Below are positions 1-8,142 of a DNA stretch of 17,364 nt, one piece after another (the stretch's first letter is position 1; each line of letters starts with the position of its first letter). The notes under the pieces are model-generated. The model ran no database searches and had not been told where the DNA came from. It saw nothing but the letters and a program-made list of their open reading frames with translations. The stretch is from an uncultured Collinsella sp. (lineage in GTDB: Bacteria > Actinomycetota > Coriobacteriia > Coriobacteriales > Coriobacteriaceae): NCBI GenBank assembly GCA_902492755.1, contig CABUNB010000046.1:1-17364 (forward strand). The letters run 5' to 3'. Position numbers and translations under genes: made by a program.

Positions 1-42
1 TTGACTAGTCGTTTAAGAACGTCCCCAATGACTGCCCGATTA

Positions 43-127
43 CCACCTCTCCGTCCCCGAGGTATCGGGGCTCGTCTGCCGAATGGTTGATGCGGGCGCC
101 CCGCCTCCATGTCACACTCAGAGGTGG
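43..127 (+). other. Structured leader upstream of the GNAT gene
   Basis: An 8-bp perfect inverted repeat (CCACCTCT at 43-50, AGAGGTGG at 120-127) encloses a perfect 6-bp hairpin (CCCCGA 55-60, TCGGGG 65-70, loop GGTA) and a GC-rich partly self-complementary stretch near 98-110. The outer arm ends about 14 nt before the ribosome binding site of the acetyltransferase. As RNA this could fold as a closed multi-branch element. I do not recognise a riboswitch class and see no terminator with a T-run, so function is open. The first 42 bases hold no gene I can support. Confidence 0.35.
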
Positions 128-153
128 CCTGACCCAACTTGGAAGGAGCCTCC

Positions 154-798
154 ATGAGCCTTGACAACGTAACCCTGCGCGCCGCCACGCTCGATGACCT
201 GGCCGGCATCGCCGCCATCTACAACCAGCTGTGGTGCAACACGCTGCGCAACCGCGGCGACGTCGAAGCTGCCGATTTCTGCGCGCGCTTTAACATCGCC
301 ATGCAGCTGCAGCGCTCCCCCATCGCACTCGTCGCCGAGACCGAGGGCCGCATTATCGCCGCCTGCTGCATCGGCATCTTCGAGGACGGCAAGCCGCGCA
401 CCAATCCCACGTGGGAGCCCTGCTATAACGAGATGTTCGCCCAGGCAACCGAGATGGCAAAGACCGCCGATGCCAAGCTCGAGGGCTCGCTCTTTGGAGA
501 CAGCCGCGAAAAGGCCACAGCGGATCGCTTTGCCGCCACAGGCAACGAATATGCCCAGGGTCAACTCAACTTGATTATCATTGTGCCTGAATGGCAGGGC
601 AAGGGACTCGGCCGCGAGCTCATCGACCTTGCGCGCGCCGAGCTCGCCAAGGCAGGCTGCACCAAATTCTTCCTGATGAGCGACTGCAACTCCGACTGGC
701 AGTTTTACGAGCACCTCAACATGAAGCGCATCCTAGAGGACCACAGCCAAGACACCGGTGACGGATTTATCGTCTATATGTACGGAGGCACGCTCTAA
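154..798 (+). CDS. GNAT-family N-acetyltransferase
   Basis: A 214-residue protein with the GNAT fold, which moves an acetyl group from acetyl-CoA to an amine; the substrate cannot be told. The acetyl-CoA pyrophosphate-binding motif A is visible as strand LNLIIIVPEW followed by QGKGLG at residues 148-153, then a helix (RELIDLARAELAKAG). The C-terminal part, with FYEHLNMKRI around 184-193, matches the GNAT region that usually follows (Y/F-x-x-x-G-F-like). The ATG at 154 is chosen because GGAAGGAG lies at 141-148, 5 nt upstream; an in-frame TTG at 139 would leave that site inside the gene. About 90 residues between the first strands and motif A is longer than in minimal GNATs. It stands alone and converges with the next gene. 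Confidence 0.85.
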   Translation: MSLDNVTLRAATLDDLAGIAAIYNQLWCNTLRNRGDVEAADFCARFNIAMQLQRSPIALVAETEGRIIAACCIGIFEDGKPRTNPTWEPCYNEMFAQATEMAKTADAKLEGSLFGDSREKATADRFAATGNEYAQGQLNLIIIVPEWQGKGLGRELIDLARAELAKAGCTKFFLMSDCNSDWQFYEHLNMKRILEDHSQDTGDGFIVYMYGGTL

Positions 799-811
799 GT
801 ACCCCTTCAAT

Positions 812-838
812 CAAGGTGCGCCGGGCACCCGGCCCTTG
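812..838. terminator. Hairpin between convergent genes
   Basis: A bulged stem, CAAGG (812-816) with CCTTG (834-838) around GCCGG (820-824) with CCGGC (829-833) and a 4-nt loop, sits in the 82-bp gap between two convergent genes, where a shared terminator is expected. Neither strand has a clear T-run after it, so an intrinsic terminator is only a guess. Confidence 0.3.
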
Positions 839-880
839 GTCTCTGCCCAGGAATAACCCAGGGGGCCGGACCGCCCGTCC

Positions 881-2431
881 CTAAACCTGCCCGACGGCGC
901 GATATCTCGTCGCCCGAGCGCGCCCCTCTTTAACGAGTGCGCCTTCCTCAAGCAAACCGTTGATAACCCGCAGCGTCACGTCGCGCCCAGTTCCCAGAGC
1001 GTCCGAAGCATCCTGGCGCGTAAAACCGCGGGGCCGCTCAAGGGCAAAGCGAATCAAGGCGCGAGCGTATCCACCACGTCGCTCGTCCGAGACATCCTGT
1101 AGCATCGCGGACGCCTTGCACGCAACATCAAAGCCAAGTTCCTCCACGAGCTTGGCACGCACCTCGTGGCCGCAGTCGCCATTCATCGACACGTGCCCCT
1201 CTCGCTGCGCTCGCACGGATGCAAACGCCTGCGAAACATCGGGCGGCAGTGCCCCTTCCCGCTCGAGCTGCTCATAATCGCTGTAATCCCCACGCAAGTT
1301 GGGACCGCTATTGCCACGAGGCGTCAGATAGGAATTGCGCACGGCGTTGACGTTGGGCAGTGACAACCTAAACATTGCAGGGTAGGCGCAGACCTCGGGT
1401 TCCAACCCTTCCGCCTCATAGAGCGCACGGATCCCCTTGAGGCCCGTTCCAAACGCCTCAACCATCCCCAGACGCAAAAAGAGCAGTTGCAGCTTTGGAT
1501 TCCGAGCGTCCGAGCCGCCCGCAAGCGCCTCCTCGACGCTGATGTGCTGCGGCCCTCCCGCATTGGTAAATTCAAGCGCCGTACGGCTCATCTTGATAAG
1601 GGACGCCACCGAAGATTCGTAGTCGCGATGGATAAACAGGTTCAGAATTCCCTCTCGAACAGCCTCGCGGGGATAGTCGTCCTTATCTATGCGATCGAGC
1701 CTTCCCGGCACAAAGTACATACGCGTTGCGTTCGATATATTGAGGAACCGTTCGATATCCTCTATCTGCCTGAAGATCGAGCCCTCGCCATCCTGACGGT
1801 CGATAAACTCGGTATACGCATCGTCGTTGAAGAGGCCAGCGCGGACTGCAAAGGGGTTTTGGTCAGAGACCAGCAGTGCCAAATTGGTGTAAAAGCCCAG
1901 CTCATCGATAAGGCCGAGATTCTTTTGAGAGGTTTGGTCAAACGTAATCTCCGCGCGCCTAAAGACCCGCTCGGCTTCAAAAAACGTCAAGCTCTGTTCA
2001 TGAGAGCGCGCGGTCTCAAAAAAATCGCCGTCGGTGCGCTTGATCATCGAGCGGATCTGGGCCATCTCGATGGGCACGTTGGCAGGACCTAGGCGCCGAT
2101 ATACCCCGGCGGGAACAAATCCCTTCGAGCACAGGCAGTACGGCTTGTGAGGACCCGCTTCCACCTCGATTTTCACCAACGCCGCGCCATCGATGTCCAA
2201 TGCGGAGACCGTCGTGATTTCAGAAACGTCGGGATACACGCCATCGGTTATTGCATTAGAGCATTGAAGCATGGTGGCATCGATATCGTCCACGCCGACG
2301 ATGCTGCCAAAATCGTCGATTCCGATATACAAGGTACCGCCATTCGAATTGGCAAACGCCACCACAGCTTTGAGCAGCTTAGGGGTAAATGTGCACTTGA
2401 ACTCCACGGTTTCACTTTCAACAAGCTGCAT
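881..2431 (-). CDS. AlbA_2 (Schlafen-type) domain / ATPase-like transcriptional regulator
   Basis: A 516-residue protein. Residues 5-130 form an AlbA_2 domain (E-S-x-x-x-EFK near 5-12, then AFANSNGGTLYIGIDDFG around 25-42). Residues about 230-360 match the ATPase-like C-terminal part often found with it (DYPREAVREGILNLFIHRDY at 252-271 and LGMVEAFGTGLKGI at 321-334). The last 60 residues look like a winged helix (RGFTRQDASDALG...VINGLLEEGALV). Proteins of this build are usually annotated as ATP-binding or RNA/DNA-binding regulators; a ligand is not known. The start at 2431 is preferred over the ATG at 2446 because AGGGGG precedes it and the likely transcript starts near 2452, too close to 2446. 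Its promoter is overlaid by direct repeats, which suggests self-regulation. Confidence 0.8.
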   Translation of the reverse strand: MQLVESETVEFKCTFTPKLLKAVVAFANSNGGTLYIGIDDFGSIVGVDDIDATMLQCSNAITDGVYPDVSEITTVSALDIDGAALVKIEVEAGPHKPYCLCSKGFVPAGVYRRLGPANVPIEMAQIRSMIKRTDGDFFETARSHEQSLTFFEAERVFRRAEITFDQTSQKNLGLIDELGFYTNLALLVSDQNPFAVRAGLFNDDAYTEFIDRQDGEGSIFRQIEDIERFLNISNATRMYFVPGRLDRIDKDDYPREAVREGILNLFIHRDYESSVASLIKMSRTALEFTNAGGPQHISVEEALAGGSDARNPKLQLLFLRLGMVEAFGTGLKGIRALYEAEGLEPEVCAYPAMFRLSLPNVNAVRNSYLTPRGNSGPNLRGDYSDYEQLEREGALPPDVSQAFASVRAQREGHVSMNGDCGHEVRAKLVEELGFDVACKASAMLQDVSDERRGGYARALIRFALERPRGFTRQDASDALGTGRDVTLRVINGLLEEGALVKEGRARATRYRAVGQV

Positions 2432-2440
2432 GCTACCCCC

Positions 2441-2481
2441 TATCATCGATTATCGACGATTCTAGACCAACTATCGACGAT
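2441..2481. repeat. Three 10-bp direct repeats, probable operator
   Basis: TATCGACGAT occurs at 2451-2460 and again at 2472-2481, exactly 21 bp apart (two helical turns, same DNA face). A variant with one change, TATCATCGAT, abuts the first copy at 2441-2450. The copies overlap the -10 box and fill the spacer of the promoter of the AlbA_2 gene, a position expected for a repressor. The winged-helix end of that protein is the natural candidate to bind here; this is inference. Confidence 0.6.
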
Positions 2482-2487
2482 AAGCAA
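2459..2487 (-). promoter_or_regulatory. Promoter of the AlbA_2 regulator gene
   Basis: On the minus strand TTGCTT (2487-2482) and TAGAAT (2464-2459) are separated by 17 bp, a good sigma-70-type promoter. The predicted transcript start near 2452 gives a leader of about 20 nt containing the AGGGGG ribosome binding site of the start at 2431. Confidence 0.6.
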
Positions 2488-2546
2488 GACCCCTGGTACC
2501 CTCGCTTAGACCCGAGTGCCCGCGTGCAACGCTGCCCGCCGCACGC

Positions 2547-2580
2547 AAAAGGGCCCGCCAGCGTGTGCGCCAGCGGGCCC
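2547..2580 (-). terminator. Rho-independent terminator of aguA copy 1
   Basis: GGGCCCGC (2551-2558) pairs with GCGGGCCC (2573-2580). A second short pairing GCG/CGC lies inside, across a symmetric CA/CA internal loop. On the minus strand the stem is followed by TTTT (2550-2547). It lies about 40 nt after the aguA stop codon. The rest of the gap 2447-2620 holds only the promoter and repeats of the neighbouring gene. Confidence 0.8.
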
Positions 2581-2620
2581 CAGGTCATATCGACACTACC
2601 CCGTGTGCCTGCAACCGCCT

Positions 2621-3742
2621 CTACTTGCAGCGCGCCTTGGGCTGCTGCTGGGTGATGCAGTGGATGTTGCCGCCGCCGTAGATAACCTCGCGAGTCATGA
2701 TACCGATGACTTCACGGTCCGGATAAGCAGCCCGGATATCCTTGAGCGCCTGGGCGTCATTGGGATCGCCGAACTGCGGTACAAGCACCGCGCCGTTGAT
2801 GGGCAGGAAGTTGAGGTAGCTCGGCTCGAAAGCGTCCTCGGGGGTACGCGGCAGCACGCCCTCGACGGGGTCAATCGTGCTGGCCTCCTCTTCGGTCATA
2901 TATACCGAGGTCGCAGGCATAATCACCTTGTGGATCTTGAGCTTGCGGCCACGGGCATCCGTCGTCTCGGAAAGTGTCTTATACGCCTCTTGGCACTCCT
3001 TGTAGAACTTATGGTTGGGATCATCGGTCCACATGCAGCAGACCTCGCCGGGCGCACTAAAGCATGCGACGTCGTCCACGTGCCCGTTGGTCTCAAACGG
3101 GTCGATGCCATCCTTGATCCAAATGACCTTCTCGATGCCCAGGTACTCGGCAAGCTTCTCCTCGATCTGCTCCTTGGTGTACTGGGGGTTGCGGTCCTCA
3201 TTGAGCAGGCACATCTCGGTGGTCACCACGGTGCCCTGGCCGTCGCAGTTAAACGAGCCGCCCTCGAGGATGTAATCCTCGGGACGATAGCGGTTAACCT
3301 GCTCAAGCTGTGCCACCTGCAGGCCAATGGAAGCGTCCTTGTCCCACGGGAAATACAGGCCGTCAATGAAACCGCCGTAAGCATTAAAGTGGAAGTGCGA
3401 AAGAGCAACCTCACCATTGTCATTAACAAGGAACGCCGGGCCGGGGTCGCGAATCCAGCTGTCGTTGTACTCCATGTGGATAACGCGCACGTTCTCAACG
3501 CCATCGAAAATCTCGCACACCGCAGGGAAATCCTCGGCATTGACACCAACGGTGATGGGTTGGAAGCGTGCAACGGTCTTAATAATCTCGGTAAAGACCT
3601 TTTGCGCCGGCTTGGCACCGCAGCGCCACACATCCGAACGATGCGGCCACAAAATCCAGGTGCGCTCCTGCTCCTCGTACTCGCCGGGCATGTAGAATCC
3701 GTCCTTCTTTGGCGTAGACTCGCTCTCGTAAATGGTCTTCAT
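2621..3742 (-). CDS. aguA: Agmatine deiminase, copy 1
   Basis: A 373-residue enzyme of the guanidino-group modifying (PPAD-type) family that converts agmatine and water to N-carbamoylputrescine and ammonia. Catalytic positions are all present: D99 in WIRDPGP, E160 in LEGGSF, H221 in NGHVDD and the nucleophile C362 in GGGNIHCITQ. Length and spacing match the Enterococcus faecalis enzyme as I recall it (Cys357, His218, Glu157). The start is supported by AGGAG 6 nt before the ATG. It is a single-gene unit with its own terminator and is divergent from a LuxR-type gene now frameshifted. A second deiminase lies 8 kb away; this copy keeps the usual GP after the catalytic Asp and has no insertion, so it looks like the orthodox agmatine deiminase. 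Confidence 0.93.
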   Translation of the reverse strand: MKTIYESESTPKKDGFYMPGEYEEQERTWILWPHRSDVWRCGAKPAQKVFTEIIKTVARFQPITVGVNAEDFPAVCEIFDGVENVRVIHMEYNDSWIRDPGPAFLVNDNGEVALSHFHFNAYGGFIDGLYFPWDKDASIGLQVAQLEQVNRYRPEDYILEGGSFNCDGQGTVVTTEMCLLNEDRNPQYTKEQIEEKLAEYLGIEKVIWIKDGIDPFETNGHVDDVACFSAPGEVCCMWTDDPNHKFYKECQEAYKTLSETTDARGRKLKIHKVIMPATSVYMTEEEASTIDPVEGVLPRTPEDAFEPSYLNFLPINGAVLVPQFGDPNDAQALKDIRAAYPDREVIGIMTREVIYGGGNIHCITQQQPKARCK

Positions 3743-3851
3743 GTTGGCTCCTAACGATATGGACGACCCTTTGTGATGACGGCCCCATTGTGCGGCTCCG
3801 GAAGCCCACTCTCAATGGGCCTAGGGGACCCTTTCGCCACCCAAAAGGACA

Positions 3852-3861
3852 CCGTTCACTG
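3852..3861. promoter_or_regulatory. Candidate operator in the aguA / LuxR divergent region
   Basis: CCGTTCACTG at 3852-3861 matches 8 of 10 positions of the palindrome found twice between aguB and the AguR-like regulator (CCGTTCACGG). It lies in the 181-bp divergent region 3743-3923. That region also holds an inverted repeat (CCCATTG near 3783, CAATGGG near 3813) and a possible plus-strand -10 box CATACT at 3893-3898. No strong -35 box is seen for either gene. Confidence 0.35.
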
Positions 3862-3923
3862 ACCTAAAGTTCTAGTGGCGCGCGAGACGTGTCATACTGG
3901 CAAAGCCGCATGAAAGGACATCC

Positions 3924-4723
3924 ATGACCAATACCACGCATACCCGCTTTAACCCCGATGAGATCCACGGGAGCCGCTGGTCCGCCCTCAACGACTGCGC
4001 CTTATGGATTCATGGCTGCGGCGACTTCGTCACGCTTCAAGCCGGGCTTCTTGATAGAGTTAATCAGGTGATATCGCACCGGGCCTCGATGTTTGATATC
4101 GCACGCGCCGGCACACACGGACAGACAGAATTCGTAAGCCCCGTTGCCCGTGGCATGGCAGAAGACCAGCTCGAGAGCTACTACGAACGCTATGCCGCCT
4201 TTGACTACACCCTTTGGAGCTTTGACGTTCACAACGTGCATGTTTATCGCGACCTGGACCTCGTGGATGTCGAGCGCCGCAACGCAACGCCCATCTATCA
4301 GGAGTGGATGAAGCCGCTCGGCATCTACTATGGCTGCACCGCCACGCTCGCGCACGGGGGCACATCCCTGGGGTCGCTCACGCTGTTTCGCGCACGAGAA
4401 GCGGGGGATTTTTCGGACGAAGAGCTCGAAGCCCTACGCCAGCTCGCGCGGCACCTGAGCCTGCGCCTGTACGGGATCCTTGCGCAGAGCACCGCACAGC
4501 AAGCTTGCGAGAACCCCTTAGAGGCGCTCATCAGCGAGCTCGAAGTCCTCCCCCGCGAGGCAGAGGTGCTCAAGATGATGCTTGCCGGCAAGACCAACCG
4601 CGAAATGGCCGAGGAGCTCTATATCTCGGAGTCGACCGTAAAAAGCATGTCAACGCCCTCTATCACAAGCTCGGCGTCAAAAACCGCCTGGGCCTCATGG
4701 CATTGGTTCGAGAACAATCATAA
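3924..4723 (+). pseudogene. LuxR-type transcriptional regulator, frameshifted in the HTH
   Basis: A soluble regulator with no membrane segments: residues 1-185 form a sensor-like region (GAF-like in character, not assigned) and the C-terminus a LuxR/GerE helix-turn-helix beginning LPREAEVLKMMLAGKTNREM near 209. The frame breaks after STVK (K240). The remainder of the recognition helix and domain (KHVNALYHKLGVKNRLGL) continues in the -1 frame to the TAA at 4721-4723. The A-run at 4640-4644 has five A; six would restore a 266-residue protein. Without repair the frame runs on to 5021, antisense to the MATE gene. The start has AAAGGA 5 nt upstream. It is divergent from aguA and could have regulated it. 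A true mutation, an assembly error or slippage at the A-run are all possible. Confidence 0.8.
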
Positions 4724-4784
4724 GCCGGCCTTTAATTTGAAAGTAGCGCTGGTAGATTGCCTATTTGAACCTCGTTGCAAAGAA

Positions 4785-4817
4785 CCGCCGCAGACGCCTT
4801 GGGAGCATCTGCGGCGG
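4785..4817. terminator. Terminator-like hairpin between convergent genes
   Basis: A perfect 10-bp stem, CCGCCGCAGA (4785-4794) with TCTGCGGCGG (4808-4817) and a 13-nt loop, lies between the LuxR-type gene and the MATE gene, which converge. The following bases are only weakly T-rich (GTTCTTTG on the minus strand), so it may end transcription from either side inefficiently. Confidence 0.6.
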
Positions 4818-4861
4818 CTTGCATTAAACAGTCGCTGTCATGTGTCGCAAGCGCGCGTTGG

Positions 4862-6244
4862 CTACGCGGGAAGCCCGCTTAGGCGCTTGGACTCATGCGC
4901 GGCGAGCGCAATGGAGATGATACCGGTAATGGCGTCAGCCACCACCAGGGCAATCCACACGCCCTCAACACCCATCATGTTGCCGAGGAGGTACATAAGC
5001 GGCACCGAGCAGATCACATAGCGAAGCAGGCCCGTAAATGTGGCGACACCCACCTTCTCGACCGCCTGGAAATACATCGACATGGTCATGGCAAGATAGC
5101 CCAGGGCAACAGCCAGGATGACAGTACGCGTGGCATTGGCGGCAACCTCAACGAGCGCAGGATCGCTGCCGGCAAAGAAGGCGCACACCGGGGTGGCGGC
5201 AAGCCAGAGCGCGACGGTGACCAGCGCCAGCGTCACAACCTGGTACTTAAGCGTGCAGGAGAGCGTCTCCTTAAGGCGTGCCCAAGCCTTTGCGCCGGCG
5301 TTGAAGGCAGCGATGGGCTGCAGACCGTAGGAGAAGCACTGGGCAACCATCATGGTAATGTAGAGGATGTAGCCGTTGATCACGCCAAAGGCTGCGATGT
5401 AGAGCGAGCCCATGTCGCCACCGAGCGAACCCAAAAGCGAGTTGGCAACGGTATTAAAGATAAAGGTCGCGCCCTGGACCAGGAAGAACGGGAAGCCGAT
5501 CTTGAAGATCTGGCCGCAGATGGCGAGGTCGAGCTTAAGGTCGGCAGGGTTAATCTGGAGCTGGGACTTTTTGCCCCCGATGAACCAGAAGATACCGATG
5601 GCCCAGATGCCGATGGAAAGCCCGTAGTACACGCCGGCGCCCATAACGCCAAACTTGAGCACAAACGTGGAAAGCGCGAGCCAGCAGATGGCGACGATAG
5701 CCGAAACGGTCATAAGGTTGGCCTGGATCTGAACCTTCTCGTCCACACGCATCACAGCGGTGATCATCTGGCCAATGACCGTGAGCGGCAGCAGCACGGC
5801 GAAGGTGCGCACGCCGGCAACGGTATCGGCCATGATGTCGGGCGTGGCGCCAAAGAATGCGCAGATGGGCTCGGTAAACACTGCCATCACCACAGCAAGC
5901 AGCACACTCACGATCGTGGTGAGCCAAAAGCCCTGGCTAAAAGCCTTGCTTGCGCCCTTGATGTCGCCGGCACCCAAAAGGTTGCCCACCACGGCGGGCA
6001 CGCCGGTGCCAAACAGGTTGCCAAAGGCCAGGTTGATGTACTCGACCGACATGATGATCGAGACACAGGCCAGGCCGTGGGCACCCAGGCCCCAACCCAT
6101 CACGAGGCCCTCGAGGACCACCATGATGATCTGGGCGAGCATGCCCTGGCCGGTGACGATGGTGTACTTACGCACCAGGCCGGGAATCGGTTGGGAGGCG
6201 AGCTCGCGCTCCTCCTCCACGGCGGCGGTTACTTCTTCTGCCAT
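4862..6244 (-). CDS. MATE-family multidrug/metabolite efflux transporter
   Basis: A 460-residue integral membrane protein with about 12 hydrophobic segments in two similar halves, as in the NorM/DinF-type MATE family. These pumps export organic cations or drugs with Na+ or H+ influx. Family-like features include GLVMGWGLGAHGLACVSII in the first half and GLQPIAAFNAGAK around the middle, where MATE proteins carry a conserved G-x-x-P-x-x-(A/G)-(F/Y)-N-x-G-A pattern. The start at 6244 (MAEEVTAAVEEE) is chosen for the GGGGAG site upstream; an open extension to 6322 lacks one and is not conserved-looking. The gap to the upstream amidohydrolase is 87 bp with no strong terminator, so the two are probably co-transcribed. 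Confidence 0.88.
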   Translation of the reverse strand: MAEEVTAAVEEERELASQPIPGLVRKYTIVTGQGMLAQIIMVVLEGLVMGWGLGAHGLACVSIIMSVEYINLAFGNLFGTGVPAVVGNLLGAGDIKGASKAFSQGFWLTTIVSVLLAVVMAVFTEPICAFFGATPDIMADTVAGVRTFAVLLPLTVIGQMITAVMRVDEKVQIQANLMTVSAIVAICWLALSTFVLKFGVMGAGVYYGLSIGIWAIGIFWFIGGKKSQLQINPADLKLDLAICGQIFKIGFPFFLVQGATFIFNTVANSLLGSLGGDMGSLYIAAFGVINGYILYITMMVAQCFSYGLQPIAAFNAGAKAWARLKETLSCTLKYQVVTLALVTVALWLAATPVCAFFAGSDPALVEVAANATRTVILAVALGYLAMTMSMYFQAVEKVGVATFTGLLRYVICSVPLMYLLGNMMGVEGVWIALVVADAITGIISIALAAHESKRLSGLPA

Positions 6245-6287
6245 TGTTCTCCCCTTTCCTTGAGAGAGTAGTGCTGAATGGATGTCA

Positions 6288-6315
6288 GGCGGCTGACAAC
6301 TGGCACCAAGCCGCC
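6288..6315. other. Intercistronic hairpin
   Basis: GGCGGCT (6288-6294) and AGCCGCC (6309-6315) form a perfect 7-bp stem just after the amidohydrolase stop codon on the minus strand. No T-run follows, so it is more likely an mRNA-stability or partial-stop element than a full terminator. Confidence 0.35.
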
Positions 6316-6331
6316 CAATCAAACGATGGCG

Positions 6332-7960
6332 CTATGCCTCAAAGACCACCTTGCCGGCGATCATCGTGAGGGCTGCGGTAGCCTCGAGCACCTCGGCCGG
6401 CTCGCAATCAAAGAGATTGCGGTCGAGCACGCAGATATCTGCCTGTTTGCCGCACGCGAGCGTGCCGATGCGGTCCTCGGCATGCATGGCGTAGGCGCTG
6501 CCATAGGTGTAGGCGCGCAGAGCCTCGGCCATGGTAATGCGCTCCTGGGGGAACCAGCCCTCGGGGTTGGAGCCGTCCTCGAGCATGCGGAAGACCGCGC
6601 CGTACACCTCCTCCATGGGCTCCAAGCCCACAACGGGGAAGTCACTGCCCAGGTGCACCACGGCACCGCTGGCAAGCAGGCTATGCAGGGGCCACGAAAG
6701 CGCAGCACGCTCGGGGCCCACGGCATCGTCCTTGGCAAGGTCAGCCATATCGAGCAGCATGTGCCACGGCTGCATGCCAGGGCATATACCCAGCTCGGCA
6801 TAGCGCGGCAGATCCTCGGGCTGAACCGTCTCGTTGTGCTCCATGGAGTGGCGACAATCCCGCTTGCCATGCAAGCGCTCGCCCTCCTCAAAACAATCGA
6901 GCACAAAACGCACCGAGCGATCACCAATCGTATGGATGCGCGTGTCAACGCCCCATTCCTGCGCCCTGAGGATGGCAGCGCGGATGCGCTCCGGCTCCTC
7001 CGCGGGCTCACCACAGGTATCGGGCGCGTTGCTATAGGGCTCAAGCATCCAGGCGGTATGGTCGGAGCACACGCCATCAAGGAACTGCTTAAAGCCGTGC
7101 CACTCCACCTGCGTACCCGGGAAGGCATATTTCTCCTTGATCTGCTCGAGCGTCAAGGACTCGTTTTCGAACAGGTCGGTGTACAGGAACACACGCAGCG
7201 GCAGGTCGCCCTTGGCATTAAGACCTGCCAACACCGCATACGGGTTTTCCATGCTCACAAACGTAGGATTGACCATGCCGACCGTAGTGATTCCCAAGGC
7301 ATTGGCGCGCCGGGCGGTTTTTGCAAACGACGCGTCAACAACCTCGGGCGCCGGGTCGTAGACCTCGTCCATAAAGAAGACGCCGGCGTTGTTGGAAAAC
7401 ACGCCCGTCAGATTGCCCTCGGCATCCTTAAGGATCTTGCCGCCTGCGGGATCGGGCGTCTGCGAAGTTACTCCCACCTTGTTGATGGCGCAGGTATTGG
7501 CACTAAAGGTATGCAGGTCAACCTGCTGCAGAAAAACCGGGCGGTCAGAGATGTACTCATCGATCATCGCGGCTGTGGGCATCTCGGGGACATCCCACTG
7601 GAACTGGATAATCTGGCAGCCCAGAATCCACTCGTTATCGGGATGGTCGGCCGCAAACGCCACGACACGTTCCATCGCCATCTCAAAACTGGTGCAGTCG
7701 ATGAGGTTGACGGCAAAATCGGGGTCGGTCATGAACGCGCCCTGGGCAAAATGCGTGTGCGAGTCGATCAGGCCGGGCATGACGAGCTGGTCGCCAAAGT
7801 CGCGCACCTCGGTATCGGGGCCGATAAACGGTGCCAGGTGGGCATCGTCACCGCAGGCAACGATTTTATCGCCCCGCACGGCAACGCCGCCCTTAAACGG
7901 CTCGAGCCCATCGCCGGTAAAGACGGCGTTGCTCTTGATAACTACATCAGCCTTGTCCAT
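6332..7960 (-). CDS. Amidohydrolase family 3 metal-dependent hydrolase (YtcJ/NfdA-like)
   Basis: A 542-residue TIM-barrel amidohydrolase. Metal-site residues visible are H68 and H70 in GLIDSHTHF, K291 in FKQFLDG (the position of the carbamylated lysine in this family), H343 in RIHTIGD, H371/H375 in CRHSMEHNE and D440 in LGSDFPV. The closest described members are N-substituted formamide deformylase (NfdA) and YtcJ; the substrate here is unknown. The start at 7960 follows GAGGAGG, whereas an upstream in-frame ATG is inside the ribosome site. The gene lies between a transmembrane LuxR gene and a MATE pump, all on the minus strand, which fits an inducible degradation or detoxification cassette. 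An amide or formamide of a polyamine is one possible substrate given the neighbourhood, but that is speculation. Confidence 0.85.
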   Translation of the reverse strand: MDKADVVIKSNAVFTGDGLEPFKGGVAVRGDKIVACGDDAHLAPFIGPDTEVRDFGDQLVMPGLIDSHTHFAQGAFMTDPDFAVNLIDCTSFEMAMERVVAFAADHPDNEWILGCQIIQFQWDVPEMPTAAMIDEYISDRPVFLQQVDLHTFSANTCAINKVGVTSQTPDPAGGKILKDAEGNLTGVFSNNAGVFFMDEVYDPAPEVVDASFAKTARRANALGITTVGMVNPTFVSMENPYAVLAGLNAKGDLPLRVFLYTDLFENESLTLEQIKEKYAFPGTQVEWHGFKQFLDGVCSDHTAWMLEPYSNAPDTCGEPAEEPERIRAAILRAQEWGVDTRIHTIGDRSVRFVLDCFEEGERLHGKRDCRHSMEHNETVQPEDLPRYAELGICPGMQPWHMLLDMADLAKDDAVGPERAALSWPLHSLLASGAVVHLGSDFPVVGLEPMEEVYGAVFRMLEDGSNPEGWFPQERITMAEALRAYTYGSAYAMHAEDRIGTLACGKQADICVLDRNLFDCEPAEVLEATAALTMIAGKVVFEA

Positions 7961-8022
7961 GTGAGCCTCCTCAGGCATCTTTGGTTGCAACGCGGACGCA
8001 CCGCCCGCGTGGGCACTCGGTT

Positions 8023-8039
8023 GGGAGCGTAGCGCTCCC
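8023..8039. other. Perfect 7-bp hairpin in the amidohydrolase leader
   Basis: GGGAGCG (8023-8029) and CGCTCCC (8033-8039) with a 3-nt loop. It is one of two strong hairpins in the 315-bp gap 7961-8275, about 60 nt before the amidohydrolase start on the minus strand. No T-run follows. Confidence 0.4.
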
Positions 8040-8057
8040 GCATCGGCGCGTGCCTAC

Positions 8058-8094
8058 AAGCCGTGCTCGGACGTCTGTCCCACGTCCGCGGCTT
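8058..8094. other. Long two-part hairpin in the amidohydrolase leader
   Basis: AAGCC (8058-8062) pairs with GGCTT (8090-8094) around a perfect CGGACGT / ACGTCCG stem (8068-8074, 8082-8088). Together with the 8023-8039 hairpin it would structure the mRNA leader of the amidohydrolase. No T-run follows on the minus strand. Confidence 0.4.
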
Positions 8095-8142
8095 CGCGCT
8101 ACACCCATTGATACACAGGGGCAAATCCGTGCCAAGGCCAGG

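Noticed and set aside
4640..4646. Programmed -1 ribosomal frameshift in the LuxR-type gene
   Set aside because: The heptamer A-AAA-AGC does not allow full A-site re-pairing and I did not find a convincing stimulatory hairpin right after it; mutation or error is simpler.
4724..5021. C-terminal extension of the LuxR-type frame to 5021
   Set aside because: It arises only after the frameshift, reads through a hairpin and is antisense to the MATE gene.
6278..8032. Plus-strand open frame of 584 codons
   Set aside because: Shadow of the amidohydrolase gene, whose metal-binding motifs are on the minus strand.
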